Below are positions 11,481-20,492 of a stretch of DNA of 64,000 nt, one piece after another. Below the pieces are notes generated by a model. The model was not told where the DNA came from. It made no database searches and saw nothing but the letters and a program-made list of their open reading frames with translations. A program made the position numbers and the translations under genes. This DNA is from Clavulina sp. PMI_390 (taxonomy: Eukaryota; Basidiomycota; Agaricomycetes; Cantharellales; Hydnaceae): assembly GCA_015039315.1 (NCBI GenBank), contig WIDE01000061.1, forward strand, positions 1 to 64,000, given 5' to 3'. Numbering within the stretch: position 1 is the stretch's first letter; every line of letters starts with the position of its first letter.

Positions 11481-12020
11481 TGTTTTTTTGGCCTTTTTCT
11501 TCTGCTTCTAGCTCTCTTCACCCCCCCTTCCACCCTATCTGGTCTGGCCCACATTTGGGTGCGGGTGGATGCAAATCGGCAGGCGAGCGCAAGCCATTTT
11601 TGGCGGCAAGCGCCCGAAACTTTTTTCTGTGTTGCACACATGTACATAGATTTTTTGGGGGAAATATATACATTTCATCATATATTACTGAGTGGGAGCT
11701 AAGCAAAGGAGCACGAAAAAAGTACTGAAGGACGACGATGGCAAGGGGTAACAACTAGCCACATTGTAAACTTACCTTGGCGCTGGTGAGCATATGTGTC
11801 TTACTCGTGAGATATGGTAACTTTACCATGTGGCTGATGAGTGTCTCAGTTGACTACCCAGCGGTGAGGTATAAGCACCATATCATAGTCACTATGTTTG
11901 TTTTTCAGGCAGAACGGCGCCCCAGTTTAGAACTTTTTTTGCTCGACATAAAGTTTTATAACGGCCAGGGTATACAAGACACACTGAATTGCAATGGTAA
12001 TATATGGAGATATGATCGAA
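11481..12020. repeat. Right edge of repeat block with palindrome copies
   Basis: Mostly gene-free. Two further copies of the GTAA...TTAC palindrome are present: ATTGTAAACTTACCTTGG near 11766 and ATATGGTAACTTTACCATG near 11811. They mirror the copies at 7.9 kb outside the other repeat cluster. After this the sequence returns to ordinary intergenic DNA up to the F-box gene. Confidence 0.45.
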
Positions 12021-13493
12021 CTACTGACCATAAGGGACAGCATACAACGGATAGAAGTCGTCAAGAAGCTCTGTGGTGGCTGTAATGCTATGTGTTTTGT
12101 CGCTCATCTGAGCGCAGCCCATGTCAGTCAGCTCCGCACCAAAGTAGTGGCCACTTGCATCTTTCACTTGCAGTGAGGGTCTCGATTCAAAGATGATCCT
12201 TTGCAAGTCATAAATGGACCAGTGGATAATGGGCGGAGGGCTACTCCACATATCATATGACTCATTGAGAGGGATCTCCGCCCACGGTCTCGATGCGCTA
12301 AGATCTGGAATTGACTCCTCCCAAGCGGGCTGATGTTCAGAGTTGATCAGAACATGGTCAAGGATCAAAAGCTCCAACTTCTCAAGAAATGTGGCATCGC
12401 CTTCCATGGCTTCTTCCCTAAATGACCAAATCAACGAGTGATGCAGGTCTGGATGACCCATCCGCAGCTGGATGACCCGAAGATTCGGCAATTGATTGAG
12501 TAGTGTCCATGGGTAAGCTCTTTCGTGCATTGTCCGCGCAAATTGAGGTTTGCCGTAGGCAGGTTGCTCCCACACTGAAAGGTATTGTATTGAATCCAAC
12601 ACCCCGGTGAATGGCAGGATAGGTTTGTCTTTGTATATGTGGAAAAGCGAGTCTTGGAGATCAAGCCGCACAAGCTTGGAGACTTGAAACAGGGGGTGTG
12701 GGATGGGGCCAGTCCACACGATGTACTCGAGCTTTGGAGTTGGAATGCTCACAACAGGTGCCCCTCGTGAGGAAGTGTATGGCACCCCAACAGCAAGGGC
12801 TCTCAGCCCACTGCACATCGAGAGCACATCCCACAGGTCGCTCCACATAGTGAAACCCATTACTGATTGTAACGGATGTTCTGAAGTGAGAATGATGCTA
12901 AAAGTCTCAAGTCTTGGTATAAGTGTCTTCAGAGTCGCAGCCACTCTTGAGATAAAAGGCGTCATTATACTCATGTGAAGATGTTTTAACTGGGGCGCAG
13001 TGAAGATTGTGTTCACATGGGACCAGCTGAACCCATCCTGATAAGGCAGCCAGAGGATGAGTGTGTGGAGTAATGGATGGGGTAAGAAGATAGGGTTCCA
13101 TTCATCTTGATGAGATATATCGCAATATGGTTGGATGAATAGAGACTTGGCACGTTTCACGGCCATGTATGTTGAGGGAAGACCTGTAAGGAGAGACGAT
13201 CTACCCTGCAGTGTGAGCATCAGGGGTGTCAAATCGGATTGATAATGAGCGTCTGCAAGATCCATGCGCTCATCCAACAGACGACGTGATCGGAGTCCCT
13301 TATAGATGCCAGTTGCATACCAAAATACTCCGTGATTTTTGATGTAGGCCTCCCACTGAGGGCAGACATCCATGAGAGTGTAGATCAACACCCAGCAATC
13401 TGTCATCCACCATCGGATGTGAGGTAGAAAGACAAAATAGCAGAAGATTTCGACCATCACATCTTCTGGTATTTGATCAATGGTAATTGGCAT
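12021..13493 (-). CDS. F-box-like protein, single exon
   Basis: An uninterrupted frame of 490 codons. The start is the ATG at 13491-13493; a TTG two codons upstream is not a plausible fungal start. The N-terminus (ITIDQIPEDVMVEIFCYFVFLP) fits an F-box-like motif: Leu/Ile-Pro-Glu-Asp/Glu followed by hydrophobic helices and a conserved Trp region. The remainder is leucine-rich and irregular, with stretches such as PQLKHLHMSIMTPFISRV and PNLRVIQLRMGHPDLHH, as in degenerate LRR domains of basidiomycete F-box proteins. These usually act as substrate receptors of SCF ubiquitin ligases, but no substrate can be proposed. It lies between a repeat block and an assembly gap, a typical setting for rapidly duplicating F-box genes. 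Family assignment is fairly sure; function is inferred. Confidence 0.75.
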   Translation of the reverse strand: MPITIDQIPEDVMVEIFCYFVFLPHIRWWMTDCWVLIYTLMDVCPQWEAYIKNHGVFWYATGIYKGLRSRRLLDERMDLADAHYQSDLTPLMLTLQGRSSLLTGLPSTYMAVKRAKSLFIQPYCDISHQDEWNPIFLPHPLLHTLILWLPYQDGFSWSHVNTIFTAPQLKHLHMSIMTPFISRVAATLKTLIPRLETFSIILTSEHPLQSVMGFTMWSDLWDVLSMCSGLRALAVGVPYTSSRGAPVVSIPTPKLEYIVWTGPIPHPLFQVSKLVRLDLQDSLFHIYKDKPILPFTGVLDSIQYLSVWEQPAYGKPQFARTMHERAYPWTLLNQLPNLRVIQLRMGHPDLHHSLIWSFREEAMEGDATFLEKLELLILDHVLINSEHQPAWEESIPDLSASRPWAEIPLNESYDMWSSPPPIIHWSIYDLQRIIFESRPSLQVKDASGHYFGAELTDMGCAQMSDKTHSITATTELLDDFYPLYAVPYGQ

Positions 13494-13685
13494 GGTCAAT
13501 TACTATATCTGCAGGAAAGGAATCAGCTTGGCCACTTCGTTAGCTAGTATCACCCGCACTTCTTACTGAGGTTAAGATGTGATATAATGTTGGATAAGAT
13601 GTGTTGGGATCAAATGTGAGATTCAATCACGTATGTGACTGCAAAGGTGGATTGTCATGTGGAAAATATTATATTATATAAGCTA

Positions 13686-14245
13686 NNNNNNNNNNNNNNN
13701 NNNNNNNNNNNNNNNNNNNNNNNNNNNNNNNNNNNNNNNNNNNNNNNNNNNNNNNNNNNNNNNNNNNNNNNNNNNNNNNNNNNNNNNNNNNNNNNNNNNN
13801 NNNNNNNNNNNNNNNNNNNNNNNNNNNNNNNNNNNNNNNNNNNNNNNNNNNNNNNNNNNNNNNNNNNNNNNNNNNNNNNNNNNNNNNNNNNNNNNNNNNN
13901 NNNNNNNNNNNNNNNNNNNNNNNNNNNNNNNNNNNNNNNNNNNNNNNNNNNNNNNNNNNNNNNNNNNNNNNNNNNNNNNNNNNNNNNNNNNNNNNNNNNN
14001 NNNNNNNNNNNNNNNNNNNNNNNNNNNNNNNNNNNNNNNNNNNNNNNNNNNNNNNNNNNNNNNNNNNNNNNNNNNNNNNNNNNNNNNNNNNNNNNNNNNN
14101 NNNNNNNNNNNNNNNNNNNNNNNNNNNNNNNNNNNNNNNNNNNNNNNNNNNNNNNNNNNNNNNNNNNNNNNNNNNNNNNNNNNNNNNNNNNNNNNNNNNN
14201 NNNNNNNNNNNNNNNNNNNNNNNNNNNNNNNNNNNNNNNNNNNNN
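13686..14245. other. Assembly gap of 560 N
   Basis: A run of N only. The sequences on its two sides do not form one gene, and the flank to the right is repeat-rich, so a collapsed repeat is likely. Confidence 0.99.
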
Positions 14246-14630
14246 CATAGTGTAAGTGCTACACTGCTGCATTTCTGTCAGTTTGAGACCGACTGTAGCC
14301 GACCCCAACCGTTCAAAATAACATATAAACCCTATATAATGTATCTTAAAAATGAAGCAATGGGCTTATTTACATACCTAATAGATGGTAGAGAAGGCTA
14401 TAGAGCCAGAGACCAGAGTGTTAGAAGTAGTAGGGGGGCAAGTTGTGTCAATATCAACACAAGTCCTATTCCCCCCTCTGAGACCATCACTGGCTCAGTG
14501 GTTTTGGCTAGTTTAAAATATGTAATATCACCATTTTTTATGCTCTTTACGAATATGAAGTCCAATTTTTATATAGTGATAGGTCTACTATTGATACTGG
14601 TGTGATGTTGGTATTGACAATAGTGTACAT
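14246..14630. other. Gene-free sequence right of the gap
   Basis: AT-rich sequence with no reading frame I would defend and no recognisable repeat beyond similarity in style to the tandem array that follows. Confidence 0.4.
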
Positions 14631-14638
14631 TTTTTTGG

Positions 14639-15060
14639 CACACAATGGCACACTTCTAGGCTTAAGTCCAACACAAAAGATACTCATTTATGCATGATCT
14701 ACAACATACTTTCATACACAAGCAGACACAGAAGGTTTGGTGGTGCTAGGTGGCATGTTGGCCAGAGATGACTACTTCTCCCTATTCTAGGCATCCATTG
14801 GCACACTTCTGAGCTCAAGTCCAACACAAAACATGCTTATCTAAGTGGTAACTATCATATATCAAAAGACACAGCTAGACACAGAAGGTTTGGTGGTGCT
14901 AGAAGTGATATTGTATATACATATGAACTTGTGCATGACTTTGGCCTTGAATGGCACACTTGTAGGCTTAGTTCCAACACAAAACATGCTTATATAATCA
15001 CTATCTATGACATATTTAAATACACAAGTAGACACAGAAGAATTGGTGGAGATCTGGGCT
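14639..15060. repeat. Three-copy 153-bp tandem repeat
   Basis: The string TGGCACACTTSTxxGCTxAxxTCCAACACAAAA recurs with its GG at 14647, 14800 and 14953, an exact spacing of 153 bases. Each copy also carries AGACACAGAAGGTTTGGTGG near its end (14728, 14877 and a variant at 15031). Copies differ at many positions, so the array is not recent. It contains no gene. Confidence 0.8.
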
Positions 15061-15888
15061 CAGGGTCTACCTATGGGAACAATGTTCAAGGGTTTGGCAG
15101 GGCCTGGGAAAGTTTCAGGGCCTGGGACCTTTGCCATTCAAAATCTTTTTTTGAGTTCTATATATGGTATGAATACACAAGAAATCACAAATTTGGATGG
15201 TCCATCCAAATCGGATTGATATGTGTCTAGGGGCCAAAACCACTAGCCCTGACCACTTGGAGGGAGTGAACCCTGAAGGCCTAGGTGGTATAGCTAGAGT
15301 TGGAGAGTAGTTTACTAAAGCTGAAACCAAGGGTAGGAACCAAGCTGTGTAAAGTAAAACCAAAGCTGGTGGCCCCAGAAAAGGGAGAGGCTAGGAGCCA
15401 GTGACTGACCTACTGGGGAAAGCACTTGGTTGGTGTGTAGCTAAAAAGTGGAAACTTGGTGAAACCAGCATGCCAAGGTGGCCAAAAAAGGATGAGGAGT
15501 CTAGTGTGCCCAGGTTGGAACATGACATTAAGTGGGTAGCACAAAGTGTATGCCAAGGGGACCCAAGGTAGCTGTGTTCATTAGTTGCAACACCTGTACC
15601 AGAACTGGATAGAATTGCAGAGAAAATAGGTACATAATGCAAAGAGTGAGCTGGTTATCATTGCTGGGTGTGGTGTGATGCTAGCAAGGAGAATAAAAAG
15701 ATGCAAAGGAAGCAGAGAAAATTCACAGCAGGGAAGCAGAGTAGTTAGAGTTGGAGTAAAACTCGAGTGCCGGCTCAATGTCAACCGGAACATGGAGTGA
15801 TGCTAGGAGTTCTTTGAAAGCATGGCGGGATTCAGGGAAAATAAACAGCATAAGGACATCAGAGAGCTAGAGCGGAAGAGAAAGAAGA
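15061..15888. other. Unclassified sequence, probably decayed repeat
   Basis: It has local internal duplication (CAGGGCCTGGGA repeated near 15098 and 15117) and no frame of convincing protein. It borders the 153-bp array and is likely old mobile DNA, but no diagnostic motif is visible. Confidence 0.4.
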
Positions 15889-17243
15889 TCAGCAAATAAG
15901 AATGTGCTCCGCCGCAAGACCTGATTCCCAGCGCACCTTTTCTCTGAGCATCGTGATTGCCGCATCTCGATGCTGCCGCGCTAGCAATGACGGATGGCTA
16001 GTTGCCGTCTCACCAGCAGCAACTGGCGAGTGTGGAACTTCCTTTGCCTCGGCAGAGACCTCGTGCGAATGCTGCTCAGGCAACGCGAGCCATTCTCGCC
16101 ACATCGCGATCCTCCGTCCGTCCGTCTGCAGGTCACGGAGGACGACGTGTGCACGAAGCCAATTCTCATCGGGGTTGTCGGACCATGTAAAAGGGTCAGG
16201 GAACGGGGAGTAGGGAGTGGAGGGTTCAGGAGTGTCGGATTCTTCCTCGTCCTGAGCGACGTCGTTGTTCAGGGGTTGAGCGGGGCGCATCATCAATCTA
16301 GAGCGAACGATAAACTCAGCGTCTCGCGGACAACAGAGTGGAGTGGAGAGACAACAAACCTAACCCATTGTCGCCTGCGAACCCATCCCGCAGTGGAAAG
16401 CGTGCCAGGAGCCGGGCGCCATCTACGGTGGGACAGTAGCCATGAAAAAAGGGTCAATAATTGTGTGCCGACGAGGAATCTTTGACGCAGCCCCTTACCC
16501 GCTCTTCTTGAACCACCAATTGTACTCAAAGCCATCCACCGAGCCACCATTTCCAGACATTTGCACGAGCCAGTGCCTCGAGACCCACACCCAAGACGCA
16601 TCAGGAAGCTGGTAGTCGTCGAGCGTGTGGGTCGTCAGAGATGAATCCTTGTCGTACGCAAACTCGGGCGGAATCGTAAAAGGAGGTGGATCATTCGGTA
16701 GTAGTGAAGTAGATGAGTATCGATTGAGACCGAACAGAGTGACCCTGAACCGTATCGGCGAAAAGGTTGATTGGCATTAATTAAAGTGCCGAAACGTGGA
16801 GTAGAGGCTACTCACCCGCGTTGGTTCTCGACCATGACTGCCCACCGGTACAGATCTTTCTGAAGCTGCGCATTCTCAGCTTCAAGATCTTTCGAGCGCG
16901 AGTCGGCAACCGCAATGGCGGCAGGGGCATCATCAGGAGCGTCGCCAGTGGTCGTCCCCGCACGTCTCAGTCGTGACGCAAGTCTGCTCCTAAAGCCGGG
17001 GCCATCGGAAGATGCAGAGGAGTGTGCATCACTATTTTCGTCCTCATCGCGGTTGCGAGGAGGCTGGAGATCGGTAGACTTGGACGGAGTGGACGATGCT
17101 GTGGAGCGGCGAAATAATGAGGCAAGGCCGCTCCTGCGGTATCGAGCGTTCACAGCAGCAAGAGGGTCTGGGACGTCGGTCGGAAGGCGCGAGAGATGGG
17201 GTGGCGGAGGTGGAACAGTGTCAGCCTCTACGGGCGCTGCCAT
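15889..17243 (-). CDS. Dysferlin-domain protein, Mug65/Spo73-like
   Basis: Four exons fit in frame: 17243-16816, 16744-16499, 16422-16360 and 16297-15889, giving 381 residues. The N-terminal 140 residues are disordered with a Pro run and end in a short coiled coil (KDLEAENAQLQKDLYRW). Next comes a fungal dysferlin (DysF) domain: an N-terminal part with PPFTIPPEFAYDKDSS, the Trp-rich strand SWVWVSRHWLVQMSG, then FEYNWWFKKSGW and the closing GWVRRRQWVR. This layout is that of the S. pombe Mug65 / S. cerevisiae Spo73 group, linked to meiosis and prospore membrane growth. The C-terminus is acidic, then helical. The start is the first in-frame ATG (17243); the frame is open further upstream without another ATG. 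It is divergent from VPS74 with about 155 bp between starts. Domain call is confident; a meiotic role is by family. Confidence 0.82.
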
Positions 17244-17397
17244 CGCCGCGACGACGCCCACGAATGTGTTGGCCACAGAATTAGTGGAGTTTGTGACGGA
17301 GCGCGCGGCGTGGTTTGTTTGGTCACGACTGCTGTGCCGTTGAGTGTGCCGTCCCAAAAATCGTCTCAAATTTCCTCCCGCTACTCTCTGCTATCTC
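17244..17397. promoter_or_regulatory. Shared divergent promoter, DysF gene / VPS74
   Basis: Only about 154 bases separate the two start codons, so the promoters must overlap. No TATA-like box is obvious. Confidence 0.55.
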
Positions 17398-18731
17398 ATG
17401 AGCGAAGGTCTTAGTCGGCGTCGAGTGGGTGGTGGCGGAGGTGGTGGGACCGTCGCTGACGAATCTGGCCCGAGCTCGAGTGCTGCGCCGACAGCGCGGA
17501 CAGCGTCACCAGCAGTGCCTCCCCCTCTTAACGGCTCTGCTTCATACGGTGGCACCGCGCTCGAAGGTGGTAACAAGGTTGCCTACGACCCGCGGGACCT
17601 AGTCGAGCAGGAGCAGGATGGCGGCAAGATGCCCAAACTCACGCTACTGGACGAAGTTCTATTACTCGGTCTGAAGGACAAACAGGTGAGTTGTCGACCT
17701 CTACAGTCATTGTATTAACGTTAGTATCATGTCCCGACTGTCTTTTTCGCATAGGGTTATCTGTCTTTCTGGAACGACAACATATCATATGCCCTTCGTG
17801 GCTGCATCATCCTCGAGCTGGCCCTGCGACGACGAATAGCGATGGTCAAAGACTCGGGTCGTAAACGATATCCGCTCCCCGACCGCTTCATCGAGGTTAT
17901 CGACGAGCGGCAGACTGGCGAAACCCTTCTCGACGAAGCCCTCAAAATGATCAAGCTCAGCGAGAAGATGGGCGTTGGGAACTGGATCGATCTCATGAGT
18001 GGTAAGTGCATTCCCTTTATCCCCCTTTCGCATACTGATAACGTCAACCATCTTCCCTTACGTGCGCCTTCGTTTTTCTGTTGTCGTCACACTATCCCCT
18101 TCCCACGTCAATCCTCCTAGGCGAAACATGGAACGTGATGAAGATTGGCTATCAGCTTAAGCAAGTCCGCGAACGGATCGCCAAGGGCCTCGTCGATAAA
18201 GGCGTCCTACGCACCGAAAAGCGCAACTTTTTCCTCTTTGACATGGCCACTCACCCTGTCGCAGATGGCCGCGTCAAAGAAGAAATCAACTCTCGCGTCA
18301 TCGCTCTCCTCTCCTCCCGCTCATCCGCCATCCCCCCAGCAGCTCTCTCTAAAGAAGAAGATACAAAATACCGCATCACTCGCGCGATATGCCTCGTCGT
18401 TTCTGCCTATGCCGCGAACGTCGTCGAGAACCCCCTCCAACGATTGGCGTACGAGAGTCGTGAGGCGTGCTTGGCGCGATGTGACGAAATCCTCTCGTCT
18501 TTCTCTACGTGGCCTTTCGGCGTCGCTACCTCTAGTGGCAGGAGATCGGCAGTGCGCATTGCTGGCGGGAGTACGAGCTCAGGCGAGGTGGAGGGTCTCG
18601 CTGAGCTCGTTCACGGGGTGAAAGGCGAGATGGCGGACGCAGCTGCGTCTGATGGGAATGGAGAGGATTTGTCGTTTGAAATCATACCGGCAGTGTTGGA
18701 GGTGTTCGGGAAGATGGATTCTCTACTTTGA
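17398..18731 (+). CDS. VPS74: Vps74 / GOLPH3 Golgi phosphoprotein
   Basis: Three exons, 17398-17685, 17755-18001 and 18121-18731, give 381 residues. After a disordered Gly/Ser N-terminus of about 80 residues comes the GPP34 domain: [40 protein letters not shown], then [21 protein letters not shown], and near the C-terminus [22 protein letters not shown]. These are hallmark stretches of the PtdIns4P-binding Golgi adaptor. Vps74 binds PI4P on Golgi membranes and the tails of glycosyltransferases, keeping these enzymes in early Golgi cisternae. The conserved Trp of the PI4P pocket and the basic residues around LRRRI are present. Both introns have good GT-AG borders and the frame is intact. The final 40 residues ([25 protein letters not shown]) complete the domain. 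A confident identification. Confidence 0.96.
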
Positions 18732-18998
18732 CCTCTTGTTTTCGTATCACCCCGTATTTATAGGGCTATTTGTCTACTACATCCTTCTCTCGATCTCCTT
18801 TCGCTTCGTTACCCTACCTAGCTACAATCACTTTTGTTACTCATGCATTACTTCGCTTTCATATCTACCTCCAAAATCTATGCATGACGTCCAGCGCTGT
18901 TTGGAGTTTGCGGCGCCGCCAAAGAACCCGAGCATGACATGTGACCAAACTTGCTAATTTCTCCTCCCAACACTGCGTTCCACCAACCAACTTGCACG

Positions 18999-20214
18999 AT
19001 GGCATCACTCCTCCGCTTGTCCCCCCGAGCCCTGGCCCCTGCATTCAGGCTTCGTAGCCTCCCGATCTTTCGTTCTGTAACTCTTGTGAGGTCCCTCTCC
19101 ACTAGTTCTCCACGCCGTGAATCGTTCGTCGCTGTGAGTGCTGGGGCGTTACCCTCTAAACTCGACAGAGCTCTCTGAAGGGCCCCACCATCCATAGGCC
19201 ACTTCTACTGCCCCGTTAAACAAGCTGGAACCGATCCTGAAGTCTCTATTCGATGCTAAAGCTCGTCTCGTGAGTAGCTCGCTTCGCCTGATGCCTCCAA
19301 TGCTCTAGAGCTCAGCTGACCAGTCACATCCATCCGATATTTGGACTCGTAGAACCTCTCATTCGAGAATATCGCATCAAGAATCGGCAGGGATGAGATC
19401 TGGGTCGCCAGCGTATTCTATGGTCAGGTAAGCTTCAATTCATTCCACTCGTGGCATTTTCTGCCGATATGTAGCACAGAATCAGGAACTCGCCCCGCCC
19501 ATTTTCCTTACTCACTTTGCTGATGGATCTTCCGTTTCTTAAAGGCAAAACCGACACCCGCTGATATTGAGTCGCTTTCCAGTGTGCTCGAGATCGACTT
19601 CAGCGCTTTCAAAGCGGAGCATGGTGAGCATTGGTGGCCGCATCGAGGGATGGTTGGCCCTATGCCTCCGACCGACCCCGTGATCTATCGACTGTATGAG
19701 GTATGCGCATAATTCTTGCATGAACCTGGCCCATAATTGCTTGTCATAACGCTTAACGTTGTTCTGGTGCTGGGTCCAACAGGGCGTGATGGTTTACGGT
19801 GAGCCTATTAAAGTGAGTATTGTTGCTTTGCGCTATCGGAATGCGCAAACTTACCGGGACGCTCCCTGATAGGCATGTATGCATGAAAAGGTTCGTTTGG
19901 TAATCTCGAAGCGAGATCTTCGTACTCAGCTCTAACTATCTCTTACGCCAGTTTGGCGACGGCATAATCTCGATGATCGACTGCCGGGTACACCTCGAGC
20001 GCAAGGCCGACCCTAAAGGTATGATTTCTTGGACTTTGTACCTCTTAGCGTAGCTGACGTTGGTCCACGCTTTTTGTCTCACAACAGGAGATCGAGCGGT
20101 TTTGTGAGTCTCACCCTTTTCTCGTTAACGCTTTGCCTTTCCCAGCTTTTACTCACACAATCATTTGTTGAAAGGACATTCGATGGAAAGTTCCTACCTT
20201 ATGCAACCTGGTAA
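18999..20214 (+). CDS. CYN1: Cyanate hydratase (cyanase), nine exons, mitochondrial-type presequence
   Basis: Catalyses bicarbonate-dependent breakdown of cyanate to ammonia and CO2. Nine exons fit: 18999-19133, 19198-19269, 19353-19427, 19545-19700, 19783-19812, 19873-19890, 19952-20018, 20088-20103 and 20175-20214, giving 202 residues. The first 45 residues are rich in Arg, Ser and Leu without acids until near the end, a likely mitochondrial presequence. The rest matches cyanase along its length: LSFENIASRIGRDEIWVAS, AKPTPADIESLSSVLEID, WWPHRGMVGPMPPTDPVIYR, then LYEGVMVYGEPIKACMHEKF, GDGIISMIDC and the C-terminal FDGKFLPYATW. The catalytic Arg and Glu (YRLYE) and Ser (ISMID) are all present. 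Exons 6 and 8 are microexons of 18 and 16 nt. It is convergent with the importin gene. Identification is very secure; targeting is inferred. Confidence 0.97.
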
Positions 20215-20492
20215 TCGTAAAATTACGGATGCATGTACGGCAGTTGTTCCGTGATCTGGAGATTATTGTAGCTCGCACAATCGTCCGGTCTATGCATTCG
20301 CTCTATTATACAAACGCAACAACTCTTGATTATTAGGATATACAACAAAAACCATTACAAAAACATCAAGGAGAGGGACAATGTAGAATGAGCAACGAGA
20401 GTCGTGCTCTTTCAGTCCGTGACCAGAACATGAGTATATAAGGCCGATGAGTCGCAGCGCACACGTACAGCTGAGAGTGTATTCGCTCCGGG
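20215..20492. other. Intergenic between convergent genes
   Basis: It holds the 3' ends of the cyanase and importin genes. A palindrome-like string, GGTAATCGTAAAATTACGGATG, begins at the cyanase stop and resembles the repeats at 4.8 and 11.8 kb. I looked here for the missing end of the importin and did not find it. Confidence 0.5.

Noticed and set aside
11057..11702. Overlapping plus-strand frames of 109-151 codons
   Set aside because: Same repeat as at 8.1-8.9 kb in reverse orientation; composition is repeat-driven.
12021..13493. Grouping the 12-kb F-box gene with the 43-53 kb paralogues
   Set aside because: Both have F-box-like starts, but they do not share the diagnostic blocks (RTFVIGAGKK, ALMAVPNLHTLRIES, ERKAAMI), so they are separate subfamilies.
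13635..14308. Open frames made mostly of X
   Set aside because: They only span the assembly gap.
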